Below are positions 54,332 through 64,000 of a DNA stretch of 64,000 bases, one piece after another. Origin of the DNA: Gillisia mitskevichiae. GTDB taxonomy: Bacteria; Bacteroidota; Bacteroidia; Flavobacteriales; Flavobacteriaceae. Below the pieces are notes generated by a model. That model made no database searches. It was not told where the DNA came from and saw only the letters and a program-made list of their open reading frames with translations. The position numbers were made by a program, and so were the translations under genes. Where the stretch lies: the NCBI RefSeq assembly GCF_003634585.1, contig NZ_RBLG01000002.1:620001-684000 (forward strand), in the 5' to 3' direction. How positions within the stretch are numbered: position 1 is the first letter of the stretch; each line of letters begins with the position of its first letter.

Positions 54332-54763
54332 TTACCAGTTATTCGCTAAGTCTTGGAAATAAGAATTGAACGTTCCTTTATTAAATTTCTCGTAGATTAA
54401 ATGTTTGTTTCCATTTGAAAGAACGCTTGAAAATTGTGGATAAGAGCTGTTAAGAAATTGTTGGAACTCTGCATAAGAATCTGATTTTTTCGCTCCTTTT
54501 CTCAGTATTTTAGTAAACTCCGATTTAGTGAAACTTTCTCCATTTAACTGAAAGTTTACAATAGAATTTTTTGAACTCTTCAAAAAATCTCTATAATTAA
54601 AATCCTTAGTTAATAAAACATCTGAAGCAAAATCATTAAGCCTAGTATAGTTATCATTCTTAGACTCAATCTTGATGCTAGCAGGAAATACCATCGCATA
54701 ATCTTGAGCGTTTAATGATATGGAAACTGTAATGAGAACAAGTATTGGAATTAAATTTTTCAT
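54332..54763 (-). CDS. Secreted protein of unknown function
   Basis: A 143-residue protein with a signal peptide (LIPILVLITVSISLNAQ). The mature part is polar and helical (IKIESKNDNYTRLNDFASDV; FLKSSKNSIVNFQLNGESFT; SDSYAEFQQFLNSSYPQF). No family is recognised and there are no cysteines. A putative TetR operator lies 33 bases upstream, so it is likely co-regulated with the AhpD-like protein. Confidence 0.7.
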   Translation of the reverse strand: MKNLIPILVLITVSISLNAQDYAMVFPASIKIESKNDNYTRLNDFASDVLLTKDFNYRDFLKSSKNSIVNFQLNGESFTKSEFTKILRKGAKKSDSYAEFQQFLNSSYPQFSSVLSNGNKHLIYEKFNKGTFNSYFQDLANNW

Positions 54764-54795
54764 ATTATTTTATTTTTTAAATTGATAATTCTATT

Positions 54796-54811
54796 CTAAG
54801 CAAACGCTTAG
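54796..54811. promoter_or_regulatory. Putative TetR operator 2
   Basis: CTAAGCAAACGCTTAG, 33 bases before the start of the secreted protein gene at 54763 and between it and tetR. Arms are identical to those at 54271. Confidence 0.7.
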
Positions 54812-54829
54812 TTAAGGTTTAAAAAAAAA

Positions 54830-55393
54830 CTAAAGCTTTTTAAATGTCATTTCTATATAATCTTCAAGCTGAGTTTCATTTTCTATCCGAGACCCTAAGG
54901 ATAATCCCAGCATAGCAGTTGTTAGAAAATTAGCTGCCTTTTCTATCATTTCTTCAGATCTATCTTTATCTTGTTGTAAGTTATTTATAAATAAAGTTCT
55001 AAGCTCCTCTGTAAACTTCATCAATTCCACCATAAGATCCGGTTCAGCTTTATTCCCCAATTCACTAACAGTATTACAAACCAGACAGCCTTTCCCTTTC
55101 TCATTCTCTTTAGTGAATTCTAAAAAGTCATAAAAGAATTGCTTTATACCTAAAACCCCATTATTAGAATTTTTTAAAACATTTCTAATACTATTTAGTT
55201 CACTTTTATATGCTTTAATACTTTCAACAAAAACCCCATGTTTACTTCCAAAACTTGCATAAATAGAAAATTGATTGATTCCCATTTCTTTTTCCAGCAT
55301 ACGCACAGAAGTTCCTTCGTAACCATTACGCCAAAAAAGATTCATCGCCTTTTGAATAACATCTTCTTCTTTATATTGTTTAGTTCTTGCCAT
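54830..55393 (-). CDS. TetR/AcrR-family transcriptional regulator
   Basis: A 187-residue repressor-type protein. Residues 5-55 form the helix-turn-helix (VIQKAMNLFWRNGYEGTSV, LEKEMGINQFSIYASFGSKH). The helical ligand domain contains EKGKGCLVCNTVSELGNK, with Cys103 and Cys106. Cys103 aligns by its GCL motif with the redox-sensing cysteine of NemR, so a sensor of electrophiles or oxidants is possible (inference). Its own promoter carries the shared palindrome, which predicts autorepression. Confidence 0.9.
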   Translation of the reverse strand: MARTKQYKEEDVIQKAMNLFWRNGYEGTSVRMLEKEMGINQFSIYASFGSKHGVFVESIKAYKSELNSIRNVLKNSNNGVLGIKQFFYDFLEFTKENEKGKGCLVCNTVSELGNKAEPDLMVELMKFTEELRTLFINNLQQDKDRSEEMIEKAANFLTTAMLGLSLGSRIENETQLEDYIEMTFKKL

Positions 55394-55410
55394 TATTTTT
55401 AATTACACTG

Positions 55411-55418
55411 CAAAACTA
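55411..55418 (-). promoter_or_regulatory. Predicted -7 element for the tetR gene
   Basis: Minus-strand TAGTTTTG fits TAnnTTTG, 18 bases before the start at 55393. It overlaps the putative operator at 55416-55431, as expected for repression. Confidence 0.55.
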
Positions 55419-55431
55419 TGCAATTGCTTAG
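55416..55431. promoter_or_regulatory. Putative TetR operator 3
   Basis: CTATGCAATTGCTTAG, one mismatch from the CTAAGC-N4-GCTTAG pattern. It overlaps the tetR -7 element by three bases. Confidence 0.65.
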
Positions 55432-55597
55432 TTATAAAAAAATGTTTAACTTTTCCTTAATTGTTAGCATCTAAAAAGGATTTAAATAAAGTGCCTATAG
55501 ATTGAACAAATTATAACATCTCCTTATTAATATTCCTGTTTTTAATTTATTATGTATATTTCCAGCCATTAATTAACCTACTTAAATTATTATCTAC

Positions 55598-56173
55598 ATG
55601 AACAACACTACATCACGCTACCCAATGGTGTCTTACGATGAGGCTTCTCTGGAAGTTCAAGCAATTTACGACGATACCAAAAAAACCTTACAACTACCAT
55701 TTGTATTAAACTGGTTTAAATGCCAAGGAGATAATGCAACTCTTTTAGGTGGAAACTGGAACAAATTGAAGTCCACATTAATGGAAGGGGAAGTACCAAA
55801 TGTTTTAAAACAACTTATCATCTACAATGTTTCTAAAGAAAGAGGCTGTAACTACTGTTCTCATGCACATGGAATTTTTGCAGATAGTATGAGTAGTATG
55901 ATAAGTGATGCTGAAGGTTTTAAAGCAACAGAGCAGTTAAACTCTCCTAGTATGCCGGTAAGCTACAGAACTGCAGTAAATGTAGTTACTAAAGCAGCTT
56001 TAAATCATAAAGACATTGCCGATTCAGATTTTAAGGAATTAGAAAATGCTGGCTTCAGTAATAAAGAAATTCAAGAATTAATGGCTCAGGCAGATCTTGT
56101 AAATATGCTAAACACTATAGCAGATGTTTCTGGCATTAAAGTAGATAATGAACTTTTGGAGACTTTGGAGTAA
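55598..56173 (+). CDS. AhpD-like carboxymuconolactone decarboxylase-family protein
   Basis: A 191-residue helical protein, divergent from tetR. The redox motif is SKERGCNYCSHAHGIFAD (E-x-x-C-x-x-C-x-x-x-H). AAVNVVTKAALNHKD-like helices and LENAGFSNKEIQELMAQADL fit the family of peroxidase-related proteins. No operator copy was seen in its own upstream region. A near-consensus -7 element (TATATTTC) lies at 55555-55562. Confidence 0.87.
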   Translation: MNNTTSRYPMVSYDEASLEVQAIYDDTKKTLQLPFVLNWFKCQGDNATLLGGNWNKLKSTLMEGEVPNVLKQLIIYNVSKERGCNYCSHAHGIFADSMSSMISDAEGFKATEQLNSPSMPVSYRTAVNVVTKAALNHKDIADSDFKELENAGFSNKEIQELMAQADLVNMLNTIADVSGIKVDNELLETLE

Positions 56174-56189
56174 CCATATATCATTCTAA

Positions 56190-57059
56190 ATGCAAGATAT
56201 ATCCAAGAATTCTTCTCAGTTATATAGGATAACTTATGAGGCTTATTCGAAATTTGCTAATAAAATAAGTAGATGTTCTTCACTTGCGGAAGTAGGTGAA
56301 GTTTCCAAAACACATCTTAAATACCTTATTAATTATCATATAATTCGAATAACAATTCAGCAAGAAAAAAAGCACCTTTTCTTTTCCTTGACTAAAGATG
56401 AAGTGGATTACGATTTACATGAAAAAGTGGATTTATTAGAGCATGAAGAGAACCTCTATTTAAAAGAAATACCAATACATACTACTAATTTACCACAAGA
56501 TTGGATAGCGAGAAATATAGATAGTTCCATTCTTGTAGAACCTGAAATGTGGGCATGGTTATTCAATAATAATGGTAGAAAAGTTACTGTAACTTTAATT
56601 TCCGATAAGAATAAGAATTTTACAGCTGCAGATATAGATATATTAAAATTAGCTATAGATTGCTTTGAAGCTAAATTTCATGAGATCTATTTAGCTCGTT
56701 TATTAGACAATAAAAATAAATCATTAACGGAGGCTTTAAAGGTAATTAAAGCCCAAAATGAAGAAATTCAGAACATTGTTAAAAACCAAAAAGAGATCAT
56801 TAAGGAACGTACAAGTGAGATCTTAGAAAAAAATAAGAAATTACTGCATATTTCGGCATTAAATGCTCATAATATAAGAGAGCCATTATCTAGAATTCAA
56901 GGCTTAATCGGTCTTTTTCCTCATTTTTCTGATGCTGAGGTTAGAACAGAATTGGTCCCGAAAATAGAATCTTCTGCGGAAGAAATGGATCTAGTACTCC
57001 AAGAAGTAATTTTAATGGCAACCCAGGAGTTAGAACACTTAAAAGTAGAAAAAGAATGA
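56190..57059 (+). CDS. Sensor protein with HisKA-like phospho-acceptor helix but no ATPase domain
   Basis: A 289-residue soluble protein. Residues 15-170 look like a GAF-type sensor (EVGEVSKTHLKYLINYHIIR; AADIDILKLAIDCFEAKFHE). Residues 175-215 are coiled coil (LTEALKVIKAQNEEIQNIVK). ALNAHNIREPLSRIQGLIGL resembles a histidine-kinase H-box, with H227. The chain ends at residue 289 without the N, G1 and G2 boxes of HATPase_c. Its stop overlaps the next gene's ATG, so it is coupled to the response regulator. It may act as a phosphotransfer or phosphatase partner. Confidence 0.78.
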   Translation: MQDISKNSSQLYRITYEAYSKFANKISRCSSLAEVGEVSKTHLKYLINYHIIRITIQQEKKHLFFSLTKDEVDYDLHEKVDLLEHEENLYLKEIPIHTTNLPQDWIARNIDSSILVEPEMWAWLFNNNGRKVTVTLISDKNKNFTAADIDILKLAIDCFEAKFHEIYLARLLDNKNKSLTEALKVIKAQNEEIQNIVKNQKEIIKERTSEILEKNKKLLHISALNAHNIREPLSRIQGLIGLFPHFSDAEVRTELVPKIESSAEEMDLVLQEVILMATQELEHLKVEKE

Positions 57060-57427
57060 ATTCTGTAATTTTGGTTGACGATCAACCTATAACTAATTTT
57101 ATTACCCGTAAACTCCTACAGGTTGAAGGAATTAATATCCCTATATCAGATTTCACCAATCCAGTTTTAGCATTAGAACAGATCTTAAAACAAAAAGAGC
57201 AAAATGACGTTATTTTTCTCGATCTTAATATGCCAGAAATGAGTGGCTGGGACTTTTTAGATAAACTAGTAGAGAATAACTATACTCCAAAAATTGTCAT
57301 CCTAACTTCTAGTACGAGCAATTTAGACAAGGAAAAGGCTTCAGAGTATGATTTCGTAACAGATTATATTATAAAACCTCTTAGTCAAAATAAGATCTCC
57401 GAATTATGTTCTAAGCATTGTAAGTAA
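57056..57427 (+). CDS. Single-domain response regulator (CheY-like)
   Basis: A 123-residue receiver domain. The acidic pocket is D8/D9, the phospho-acceptor D56 in IFLDLNMPEMSGWDF, the switch Thr/Ser in VILTSSTSN, and the lysine in DYIIKPLSQ. There is no output domain. The ATG overlaps the sensor stop as ATGA, so the pair is likely translated in fixed ratio. It probably signals by protein-protein contact. Confidence 0.93.
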   Translation: MNSVILVDDQPITNFITRKLLQVEGINIPISDFTNPVLALEQILKQKEQNDVIFLDLNMPEMSGWDFLDKLVENNYTPKIVILTSSTSNLDKEKASEYDFVTDYIIKPLSQNKISELCSKHCK

Positions 57428-57453
57428 ATATTCTTTCTACTTACATTTACCAA

Positions 57454-57690
57454 ATGGAATTAAAACCAGATAAAAAAGCACTTATAGAATTAGCTTATGC
57501 CAAGATGTATTTTGGGAAATATAAAGGCTTGTTTCTTTCTGAAATTCCCGAATATTATCTTATCTGGTATAGGCAAAAAGGATTTCCAGAAGGTAAATTA
57601 GGAGATCAATTACAACAAGTAACCGAACTAAAGGTGAACGGGATGGAAAGTATACTTAGAAATATACGCCTACGATATCCAAAGAATTGA
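57454..57690 (+). CDS. DUF3820-family protein
   Basis: A 78-residue protein with YFGKYKGLFLSEIPEYYLIW and FPEGKLGDQLQQVTELKVNG. The M-x-F-G-K-Y-K-G start and W-x-x-x-x-G-F-P motif identify DUF3820, sometimes called putative quorum-sensing-regulated virulence factor. The function is not established. It lies 26 bases after the response regulator. Confidence 0.87.
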   Translation: MELKPDKKALIELAYAKMYFGKYKGLFLSEIPEYYLIWYRQKGFPEGKLGDQLQQVTELKVNGMESILRNIRLRYPKN

Positions 57691-57790
57691 TACACTAAAA
57701 TTATTTATTAAAGGTTTTTTGGTCTAAAATAATAGGTTTGAAATTGAATGCTTTTTTCTATTCTTCTTTGTAATTTAGCGCCCTGAATAA

Positions 57791-59458
<1,668 letters not shown>

Positions 59459-59526
59459 ACGGTCATTTTTTTGACTAACAATAACTCTAAGTGATAGAGA
59501 ACGCTTAGTTTACTTTATAATTTAAC

Positions 59527-61383
59527 ATGGAAGAAAAAAAATTCGACGTACAATCCTTAATTGGATTTTTCCTGATTGGTGGACTTTTAATTTGGATGTT
59601 GTACAACAATTCCTTTGAGACTAACGAAGCTGTAGATAAAAAAGATACGATAGAGCAAGTTGAGAATGCTCCTCAAGAAACTGCTACTCCACAAAAAGAG
59701 CTTGGTATTCAAGAAATGGATTCTACTGCAAGAGCTAGAGTACAGGAATCTTTAGGTACTTTTGGCTATTCTGCAACTTTAGCATCTGCAACAAATAAGA
59801 CTACCACATTAGCCAATGATCTATTGGATCTTAAAATAGATAATAAAGGTGGATATATTTCTGAAGCAAGAATGACTCAGTTTAAAACCTACGATTCTAT
59901 TCCTGTTTATCTTATAAAAGATGGAAACGCTTCTTTAAACTTGACTTTTACAACTTCAGATGGAAGAGTGATCAATACAAAAGACATGTATTTTGAACCT
60001 TCCCTTTCGGATAGTGGTAACAATCAGGTACTTTCTATGAAATTGAAGGTTTCAGAATCTGAATATTTGGAATATGTATACGTGATGAAACCGGGAGAAT
60101 ATATGTTGGATTTCAGCATTCGTTCTCAAGGCCTTAGAGATGTAATTAGCAGCTCGAATGATGTGAATTTAGACTGGAATTTAAAAGGTTATCGTCATTC
60201 TAAAAGTATCTCTTATGAAAATAGATACACCGAGTTAGCTTGGGAATATGAAGATGGAGACGATGATTATTTAGGTCAAGGGGAATTGAAAGATGATGAA
60301 GCAGACGATGTAACTTGGATAGCCTATAAACAACATTTCTTTTCTTCTATATTATTAACAGACACTCCATTTGTTAAGGGGGATTTCGTTTCTAAAAACC
60401 TAGTTGAAGATGAAGAAATTGATACAGTATATACAAAAGAGTTTGCTACTCGCCTTCCTTTAGAATTAAAAGGCGGAGAGCTTAATTATAATATGAATTG
60501 GTACTACGGTCCTACAGATTATAAGATCTTAAACGATTATGACAGAAATCTAGATGAAGTTGTACCATTAGGTTGGGGGATTTTTGGATGGATTAACAAA
60601 TATGTATTTATTCCGTTTTTCGCATTTTTATCCGGGTTCTTACCTAGTTACGGAATTGCAATTATTGTAATGACTATCGTAGTAAGAATTGTACTCTCAC
60701 CAGTAACTTACAAGTCTTATTTATCTCAAGCTAAGATGAAGGTTTTAAAACCTGAAATTAATGAGCTTAATGAGAAATATAAGGACAATGCAATGAAAAA
60801 GCAGCAGGAAACTATGAAGCTTTATAGCAAGGCAGGAGCCAGCCCTATGAGTGGATGTTTGCCAGCCTTGATGCAGATCCCCGTCTTCTATGCTTTATTC
60901 CAATTTTTCCCGAGTGCCTTCCAATTAAGGCAAAAAGGATTCCTTTGGGCAGATGATCTTTCTAGTTACGATACCATAGCAGAATTGCCATTTACGATTC
61001 CTTTCTACGGAGACCATGTGAGTTTATTTCCAATTTTAGCTTCTATTGCCATCTTTATTTACATGATGATGACAACAGGACAAACAATGCAGAACAACCA
61101 ACAACCCGGGATGCCTAACATGAAATTTATCATGTACTTATCCCCTATCATGATGTTGTTCTTCTTTAACAATTATGCCAGTGGACTTTCACTTTACTAT
61201 TTTGTATCTAATTTAATTACAATTGGTATTATGCTTGTAATTAAGTATGCCATAATAGATGAAGATAAGATCCATGCTAAGATTCAGGAGAATAAAAAGA
61301 AGCCTAAAAAGCAAGGAAAGTTTGCTAAGAAAATGCAAGACATTATGGAGCAAGCAGAACAACAGAAGAACGCTAAGAAATAG
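59527..61383 (+). CDS. yidC: Membrane protein insertase YidC
   Basis: A 618-residue inner-membrane insertase that folds and places membrane proteins, alone or with SecYEG. It has one N-terminal membrane segment (SLIGFFLIGGLLIWMLYNNS), a large periplasmic beta-domain (about residues 60-345) and the conserved C-terminal core with SYGIAIIVMTIVVRIVLSPV, ASPMSGCLPALMQIPVFYAL and a lysine-rich tail. Length is normal for Gram-negative YidC. A terminator follows. Confidence 0.96.
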   Translation: MEEKKFDVQSLIGFFLIGGLLIWMLYNNSFETNEAVDKKDTIEQVENAPQETATPQKELGIQEMDSTARARVQESLGTFGYSATLASATNKTTTLANDLLDLKIDNKGGYISEARMTQFKTYDSIPVYLIKDGNASLNLTFTTSDGRVINTKDMYFEPSLSDSGNNQVLSMKLKVSESEYLEYVYVMKPGEYMLDFSIRSQGLRDVISSSNDVNLDWNLKGYRHSKSISYENRYTELAWEYEDGDDDYLGQGELKDDEADDVTWIAYKQHFFSSILLTDTPFVKGDFVSKNLVEDEEIDTVYTKEFATRLPLELKGGELNYNMNWYYGPTDYKILNDYDRNLDEVVPLGWGIFGWINKYVFIPFFAFLSGFLPSYGIAIIVMTIVVRIVLSPVTYKSYLSQAKMKVLKPEINELNEKYKDNAMKKQQETMKLYSKAGASPMSGCLPALMQIPVFYALFQFFPSAFQLRQKGFLWADDLSSYDTIAELPFTIPFYGDHVSLFPILASIAIFIYMMMTTGQTMQNNQQPGMPNMKFIMYLSPIMMLFFFNNYASGLSLYYFVSNLITIGIMLVIKYAIIDEDKIHAKIQENKKKPKKQGKFAKKMQDIMEQAEQQKNAKK

Positions 61384-61402
61384 TTTTTCACATACAGATA
61401 TT

Positions 61403-61429
61403 AAAAAGCCCGGAATTCCGGGCTTTTTT
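61403..61429. terminator. Terminator after yidC
   Basis: AAAAAGCCCGG and CCGGGCTTTTTT around AATT. Nearly symmetric, so it may also serve the convergent fasciclin gene. Confidence 0.88.
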
Positions 61430-61448
61430 AATTTTTAAAATTAGTTAA

Positions 61449-62426
61449 CTAGTCCTCTGAGGCAGGTAAAAGCACCTGGTCTATGGCATGAATTACTCCA
61501 TTAGTAGCCTGAACATTTGGTAAGACAACTGTAGATGTTCTTTCATTCTCATCTGTAATAGTCACACTAGCTCCTACATTAATTGTGATCTCTCCGGTTT
61601 CAAAAGTTGTTACCATCATTCCATCTGTAAGATCTTCCGCTCTAACGTTATCTCCCGATACCACATGATAACTAAGTACTGTAGCTAGAAGATCAGCATC
61701 AATATCATCTAAGGAATCCACATCAAGCTCATCTAATAATGCAACAAAAGCATCATTAGTTGGAGCAAATACGGTAAAAGGAGAAGCATCTCCAGTAGAT
61801 TGAAGTATATCTACGAAGGTATAATCTTCTTCCCTAGTTAATGCAGCTTGTAATATATCGAATGTTGGATCTGCAATTGCAAATGTTGTAATATCTGGCA
61901 AACCAATCACTTGGTCCACTGCGTGAATAATTCCATTATCCACTTCAATATTTGTAGTGGTAACAGTTGAAACCCCGTTAATTACTACGTTATCTCCAAC
62001 ATTAATGTACATACTAAGATTTTCATCTGAAGCTGGACCTTTAGCCATACTTTCTATATACCCGGTACTTAAGTCGGCAGCCATGATCTCTCCCATTTGA
62101 ACATGATTTAAAAGTACTTGTTTTAATACATCTACAGGTACATCATCTAAGGCATCAAAATTATTAGCAGCTAAAAATTCACTAAACGCCTCATTATTAG
62201 GAGCAAACACAGTGTATTTAGTGGTTCCATCCAGCGTGGATGTTAGATCTGCTGCCTCAAGAGCCGCAGCTAAAGAGGAGTAATTATCATTAGTAGATAC
62301 AAAATCTGCAATAGTATTATCTTCCACCATTGGCACATTAGCATCGTCATCATCGTTACAGGCGAACATTCCTAAGGCAAGGAAAGCCATAACAGCGGGC
62401 TTGAAAATTTTCGAAGTTAATTTCAT
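61449..62426 (-). CDS. Surface lipoprotein with two fasciclin domains
   Basis: A 325-residue lipoprotein. FKPAVMAFLALGMFACNDDDD is the signal with lipobox; the DDDD run after the cysteine matches the export signal to the cell surface. Two FAS1 domains follow: the first has TKYTVFAPNNEAFSEFL and GIIHAVDQVIGLPD; the second has SPFTVFAPTNDAFVALL and GVIHAIDQVLLP. FAS1 domains mediate adhesion. The start at 62426 is preferred to an upstream ATG (62489), since that extension would put extra residues before the signal. Confidence 0.93.
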   Translation of the reverse strand: MKLTSKIFKPAVMAFLALGMFACNDDDDANVPMVEDNTIADFVSTNDNYSSLAAALEAADLTSTLDGTTKYTVFAPNNEAFSEFLAANNFDALDDVPVDVLKQVLLNHVQMGEIMAADLSTGYIESMAKGPASDENLSMYINVGDNVVINGVSTVTTTNIEVDNGIIHAVDQVIGLPDITTFAIADPTFDILQAALTREEDYTFVDILQSTGDASPFTVFAPTNDAFVALLDELDVDSLDDIDADLLATVLSYHVVSGDNVRAEDLTDGMMVTTFETGEITINVGASVTITDENERTSTVVLPNVQATNGVIHAIDQVLLPASED

Positions 62427-62731
62427 AATATGATTTTTTTGATTAGTTAATAAAATTAGACAACAACATAGAATAATTTTGTTTAACAATTGTTAATAAA
62501 TTTTAAACAATTGTTAATTTATTGTATATCAATATTTTATAGGGAGATTATAAACGTAAATGGTATTTGATATACGTTTAAAATTATAGGGGATATTAAA
62601 TTAAAAACGGAAAGGGTAGTTTAAATATTATACTATAACAGATTTTTTATCTGTTAAAATTTGAGCTAATTATAGTTGATTTTCTATATCTATAAAATAA
62701 TGCAGTAGATTATAAGTTATAAAGGAAACCT

Positions 62732-62739
62732 TATCTTTG
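62732..62739 (+). promoter_or_regulatory. Predicted -7 element for the small lipoprotein gene
   Basis: TATCTTTG fits TAnnTTTG, 25 bases before the ATG at 62765. Confidence 0.5.
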
Positions 62740-62764
62740 CAAACCAAATTAAAAACCTATTTAC

Positions 62765-63187
62765 ATGAAAAAGATCTTTTTATTATTTTTTAGTTTAACA
62801 TTACTAAGCTCTTGCACTAGCGATGACGATTCAGGAAATGCAGGTGACGACCAAATTTTAGGAAAGTGGTATGTTGCTGAAATTAACAATAGTGGCACAT
62901 TAAATTTAACTGTAAGCGAATGCAACAAACAATCATTTATAGATTTTAATGCAGATAATAATGCAGACTCTGCTTTTTACACTGTTACTGATGGTGAATG
63001 TGAATTAAAAGATTCTGATAATTCTGCTTGGAGTAATGAAGGGAATTCTAGATATAAATTTACCATTCCTTTTGAAGGGATTGGCTCTCAAGCTGGAAGA
63101 GTTGAATTTAACGAAAGCTCAAGTTTCACCTTTTATCCAGATCTACTTTCTGGACAAAACACAAATATTGTATTCGAAAAAAGATAA
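62765..63187 (+). CDS. Small predicted surface lipoprotein, lipocalin-like
   Basis: A 140-residue protein with lipobox and acidic run (LTLLSSCTSDDDSG), which predicts surface export. The mature part has ILGKWYVAEINNSGTLNLTV, reminiscent of the lipocalin-like first strand (G-x-W), then ECNKQSFIDFNADNNADSA and a cysteine pair. Function unknown. It precedes mnmA with a terminator between. Confidence 0.72.
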   Translation: MKKIFLLFFSLTLLSSCTSDDDSGNAGDDQILGKWYVAEINNSGTLNLTVSECNKQSFIDFNADNNADSAFYTVTDGECELKDSDNSAWSNEGNSRYKFTIPFEGIGSQAGRVEFNESSSFTFYPDLLSGQNTNIVFEKR

Positions 63188-63213
63188 TTTTTTCAATATT
63201 TAAAATCAAGAGA

Positions 63214-63237
63214 GGGTAGTTTTTACTACCCTTTTTT
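63214..63237 (+). terminator. Terminator after the small lipoprotein gene
   Basis: GGGTAGT and ACTACCC around a TTTT loop, then a T run. Confidence 0.85.
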
Positions 63238-63243
63238 ATTTCG

Positions 63244-63251
63244 TAATTTTG
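63244..63251 (+). promoter_or_regulatory. Predicted -7 element for mnmA
   Basis: TAATTTTG fits TAnnTTTG. It is 69 bases before the mnmA ATG, so a leader of about 60 bases is implied. Confidence 0.45.
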
Positions 63252-63319
63252 CCATCTGTAATCCGACAATTATAAGACTTATTAAATCTCGGACTTACCG
63301 AAGTGATTGATGTTATATT

Positions 63320-64000
63320 ATGAAAAAAGTAGTTGTAGGCTTATCAGGAGGTGTAGATTCTAGTGTTACCGCATATTTATTGCAACAACAAGGGTACGAA
63401 GTTATAGGCTTGTTCATGAAGAACTGGCATGATGATACCGTAACTATTTCTGATGAATGCCCATGGTTAGATGATAGCAACGATGCCATGATGGTTGCTG
63501 AAAAATTAGGAATTCCCTTCCAGACAGTAGACCTGAGTGAAGAATATAAGGAGCGAATCGTAGACTATATGTTTCGTGAGTATGAGTTAGGAAGAACACC
63601 TAATCCAGACGTACTTTGTAATAGAGAAATAAAATTTGATGTCTTCATGAAGATCGCTCTTTCTTTAGGAGCAGATTATGTTGCAACAGGACATTATTGT
63701 AGAAAAGGCATACTGGAGAAAGACGGAGAAACTATCTACCAGCTATTAGCAGGAAAAGATGATAATAAAGATCAGTCTTATTTTCTATGTCAACTTACCC
63801 AAGAACAGCTTTCAAAAACACTTTTTCCAATTGGAGAGCTGCTAAAACCAGAGGTTCGCAAAATTGCTGCTGAACAAGATTTGATCACGGCCGATAAAAA
63901 AGATTCTCAAGGACTTTGTTTTATTGGAAAGGTTAGGTTGCCAGAATTTCTTCAGCAAAAACTAAAAGCAAAAGAAGGAGTAATAGTAGAGATAGATTCT
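63320..64000 (+). CDS. mnmA: tRNA 2-thiouridine(34) synthase, N-terminal part (runs off the window)
   Basis: MnmA thiolates U34 of tRNA-Lys, -Glu and -Gln. The first 227 codons are visible. The PP-loop [18 protein letters not shown] opens the protein; [22 protein letters not shown] with the first catalytic cysteine, [19 protein letters not shown] and DSQGLCFIG with the second cysteine are all present. It continues past the window end. Confidence 0.96.
   Translation, partial: MKKVVVGLSGGVDSSVTAYLLQQQGYEVIGLFMKNWHDDTVTISDECPWLDDSNDAMMVAEKLGIPFQTVDLSEEYKERIVDYMFREYELGRTPNPDVLCNREIKFDVFMKIALSLGADYVATGHYCRKGILEKDGETIYQLLAGKDDNKDQSYFLCQLTQEQLSKTLFPIGELLKPEVRKIAAEQDLITADKKDSQGLCFIGKVRLPEFLQQKLKAKEGVIVEIDS

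Noticed and set aside
59484-59508. CTCTAAG...ACGCTTAG near the yidC start, similar to the TetR palindrome
   Set aside because: The arms are spaced differently and do not form the CTAAGC-N4-GCTTAG inverted repeat; only a half-site matches.

Overview
The window looks like chromosome of a member of the Flavobacteriaceae (phylum Bacteroidota), probably a marine, Gramella-like genus. The evidence is AT-rich DNA, weak Shine-Dalgarno sequences, many upstream regions carrying the Bacteroidota -7 promoter element TAnnTTTG, lipoproteins with an acidic run after the lipobox cysteine, and housekeeping genes with flavobacterial features, such as RibB with a degenerate GTP cyclohydrolase II domain and GH3-family proteins. 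The genus is an inference. I saw no rRNA, tRNA, CRISPR array, transposase or integrase.

Layout. 1-3.8 kb, minus strand: an FMN reductase-like protein, pabB (folate), tilS (tRNA lysidine) and the start of a DsbD-like protein, tightly packed. 3.9-6.2 kb, plus: a DEAD-box helicase and an aldose epimerase-like protein. 6.2-6.6 kb: a 35-residue basic ORF and a patch of intergenic repeats. 6.6-8.6 kb, minus: lpdA and an Lrp/AsnC regulator, which is divergent from a Cys/Met-metabolism PLP enzyme at 8.7 kb. 10.0-12.4 kb, plus: deoC and an NhaC-type antiporter. 12.5-14.8 kb, plus: a peroxide-defence cluster (peroxiredoxin, thioredoxin-like protein, small DUF6952-like protein, thiol peroxidase) ending in diacylglycerol kinase.

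14.8-38.1 kb is a long accessory-looking stretch, nearly all on the minus strand and loosely packed. It holds acetyltransferases, a frameshifted DUF5996 gene, many small membrane proteins (two of them paralogous), outer-membrane and lipoprotein genes, a Ca/Na antiporter, an orphan PD-(D/E)XK nuclease-like protein, an amidohydrolase, a class C beta-lactamase-like hydrolase, a cyclase-family lipoprotein, and DinB-, NTF2- and DUF4287-type proteins. It sits between dgkA and ftsK, which I recall as close neighbours in related genomes.

38.3-44 kb, plus: ftsK, lolA, an LptF/LptG-type permease and ribB, the envelope and cell-division core. 44-52.3 kb is mixed: nitroreductase, SanA-like protein, holin-like protein, HAD phosphatase, L,D-transpeptidase, cold-shock protein, zinc peptidase-like protein, GH3-like enzyme and an FAD dehydrogenase. 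52.5-56.2 kb is a probable TetR-controlled stress cluster (DsbA/FrnE-like, EthD-like, two AhpD-like proteins and a secreted protein). Three copies of a CTAAGC-N4-GCTTAG palindrome lie in its promoters. 56.2-57.7 kb: a histidine-kinase-like protein without an ATPase domain, coupled to a response regulator, then a DUF3820 protein. 57.8-64 kb: pyrG, yidC, a fasciclin lipoprotein, a small lipoprotein and the start of mnmA.

No single feature is a proven new system. The best candidates are the TetR regulon, the ATPase-less sensor with its response regulator, and the orphan nuclease-like gene.
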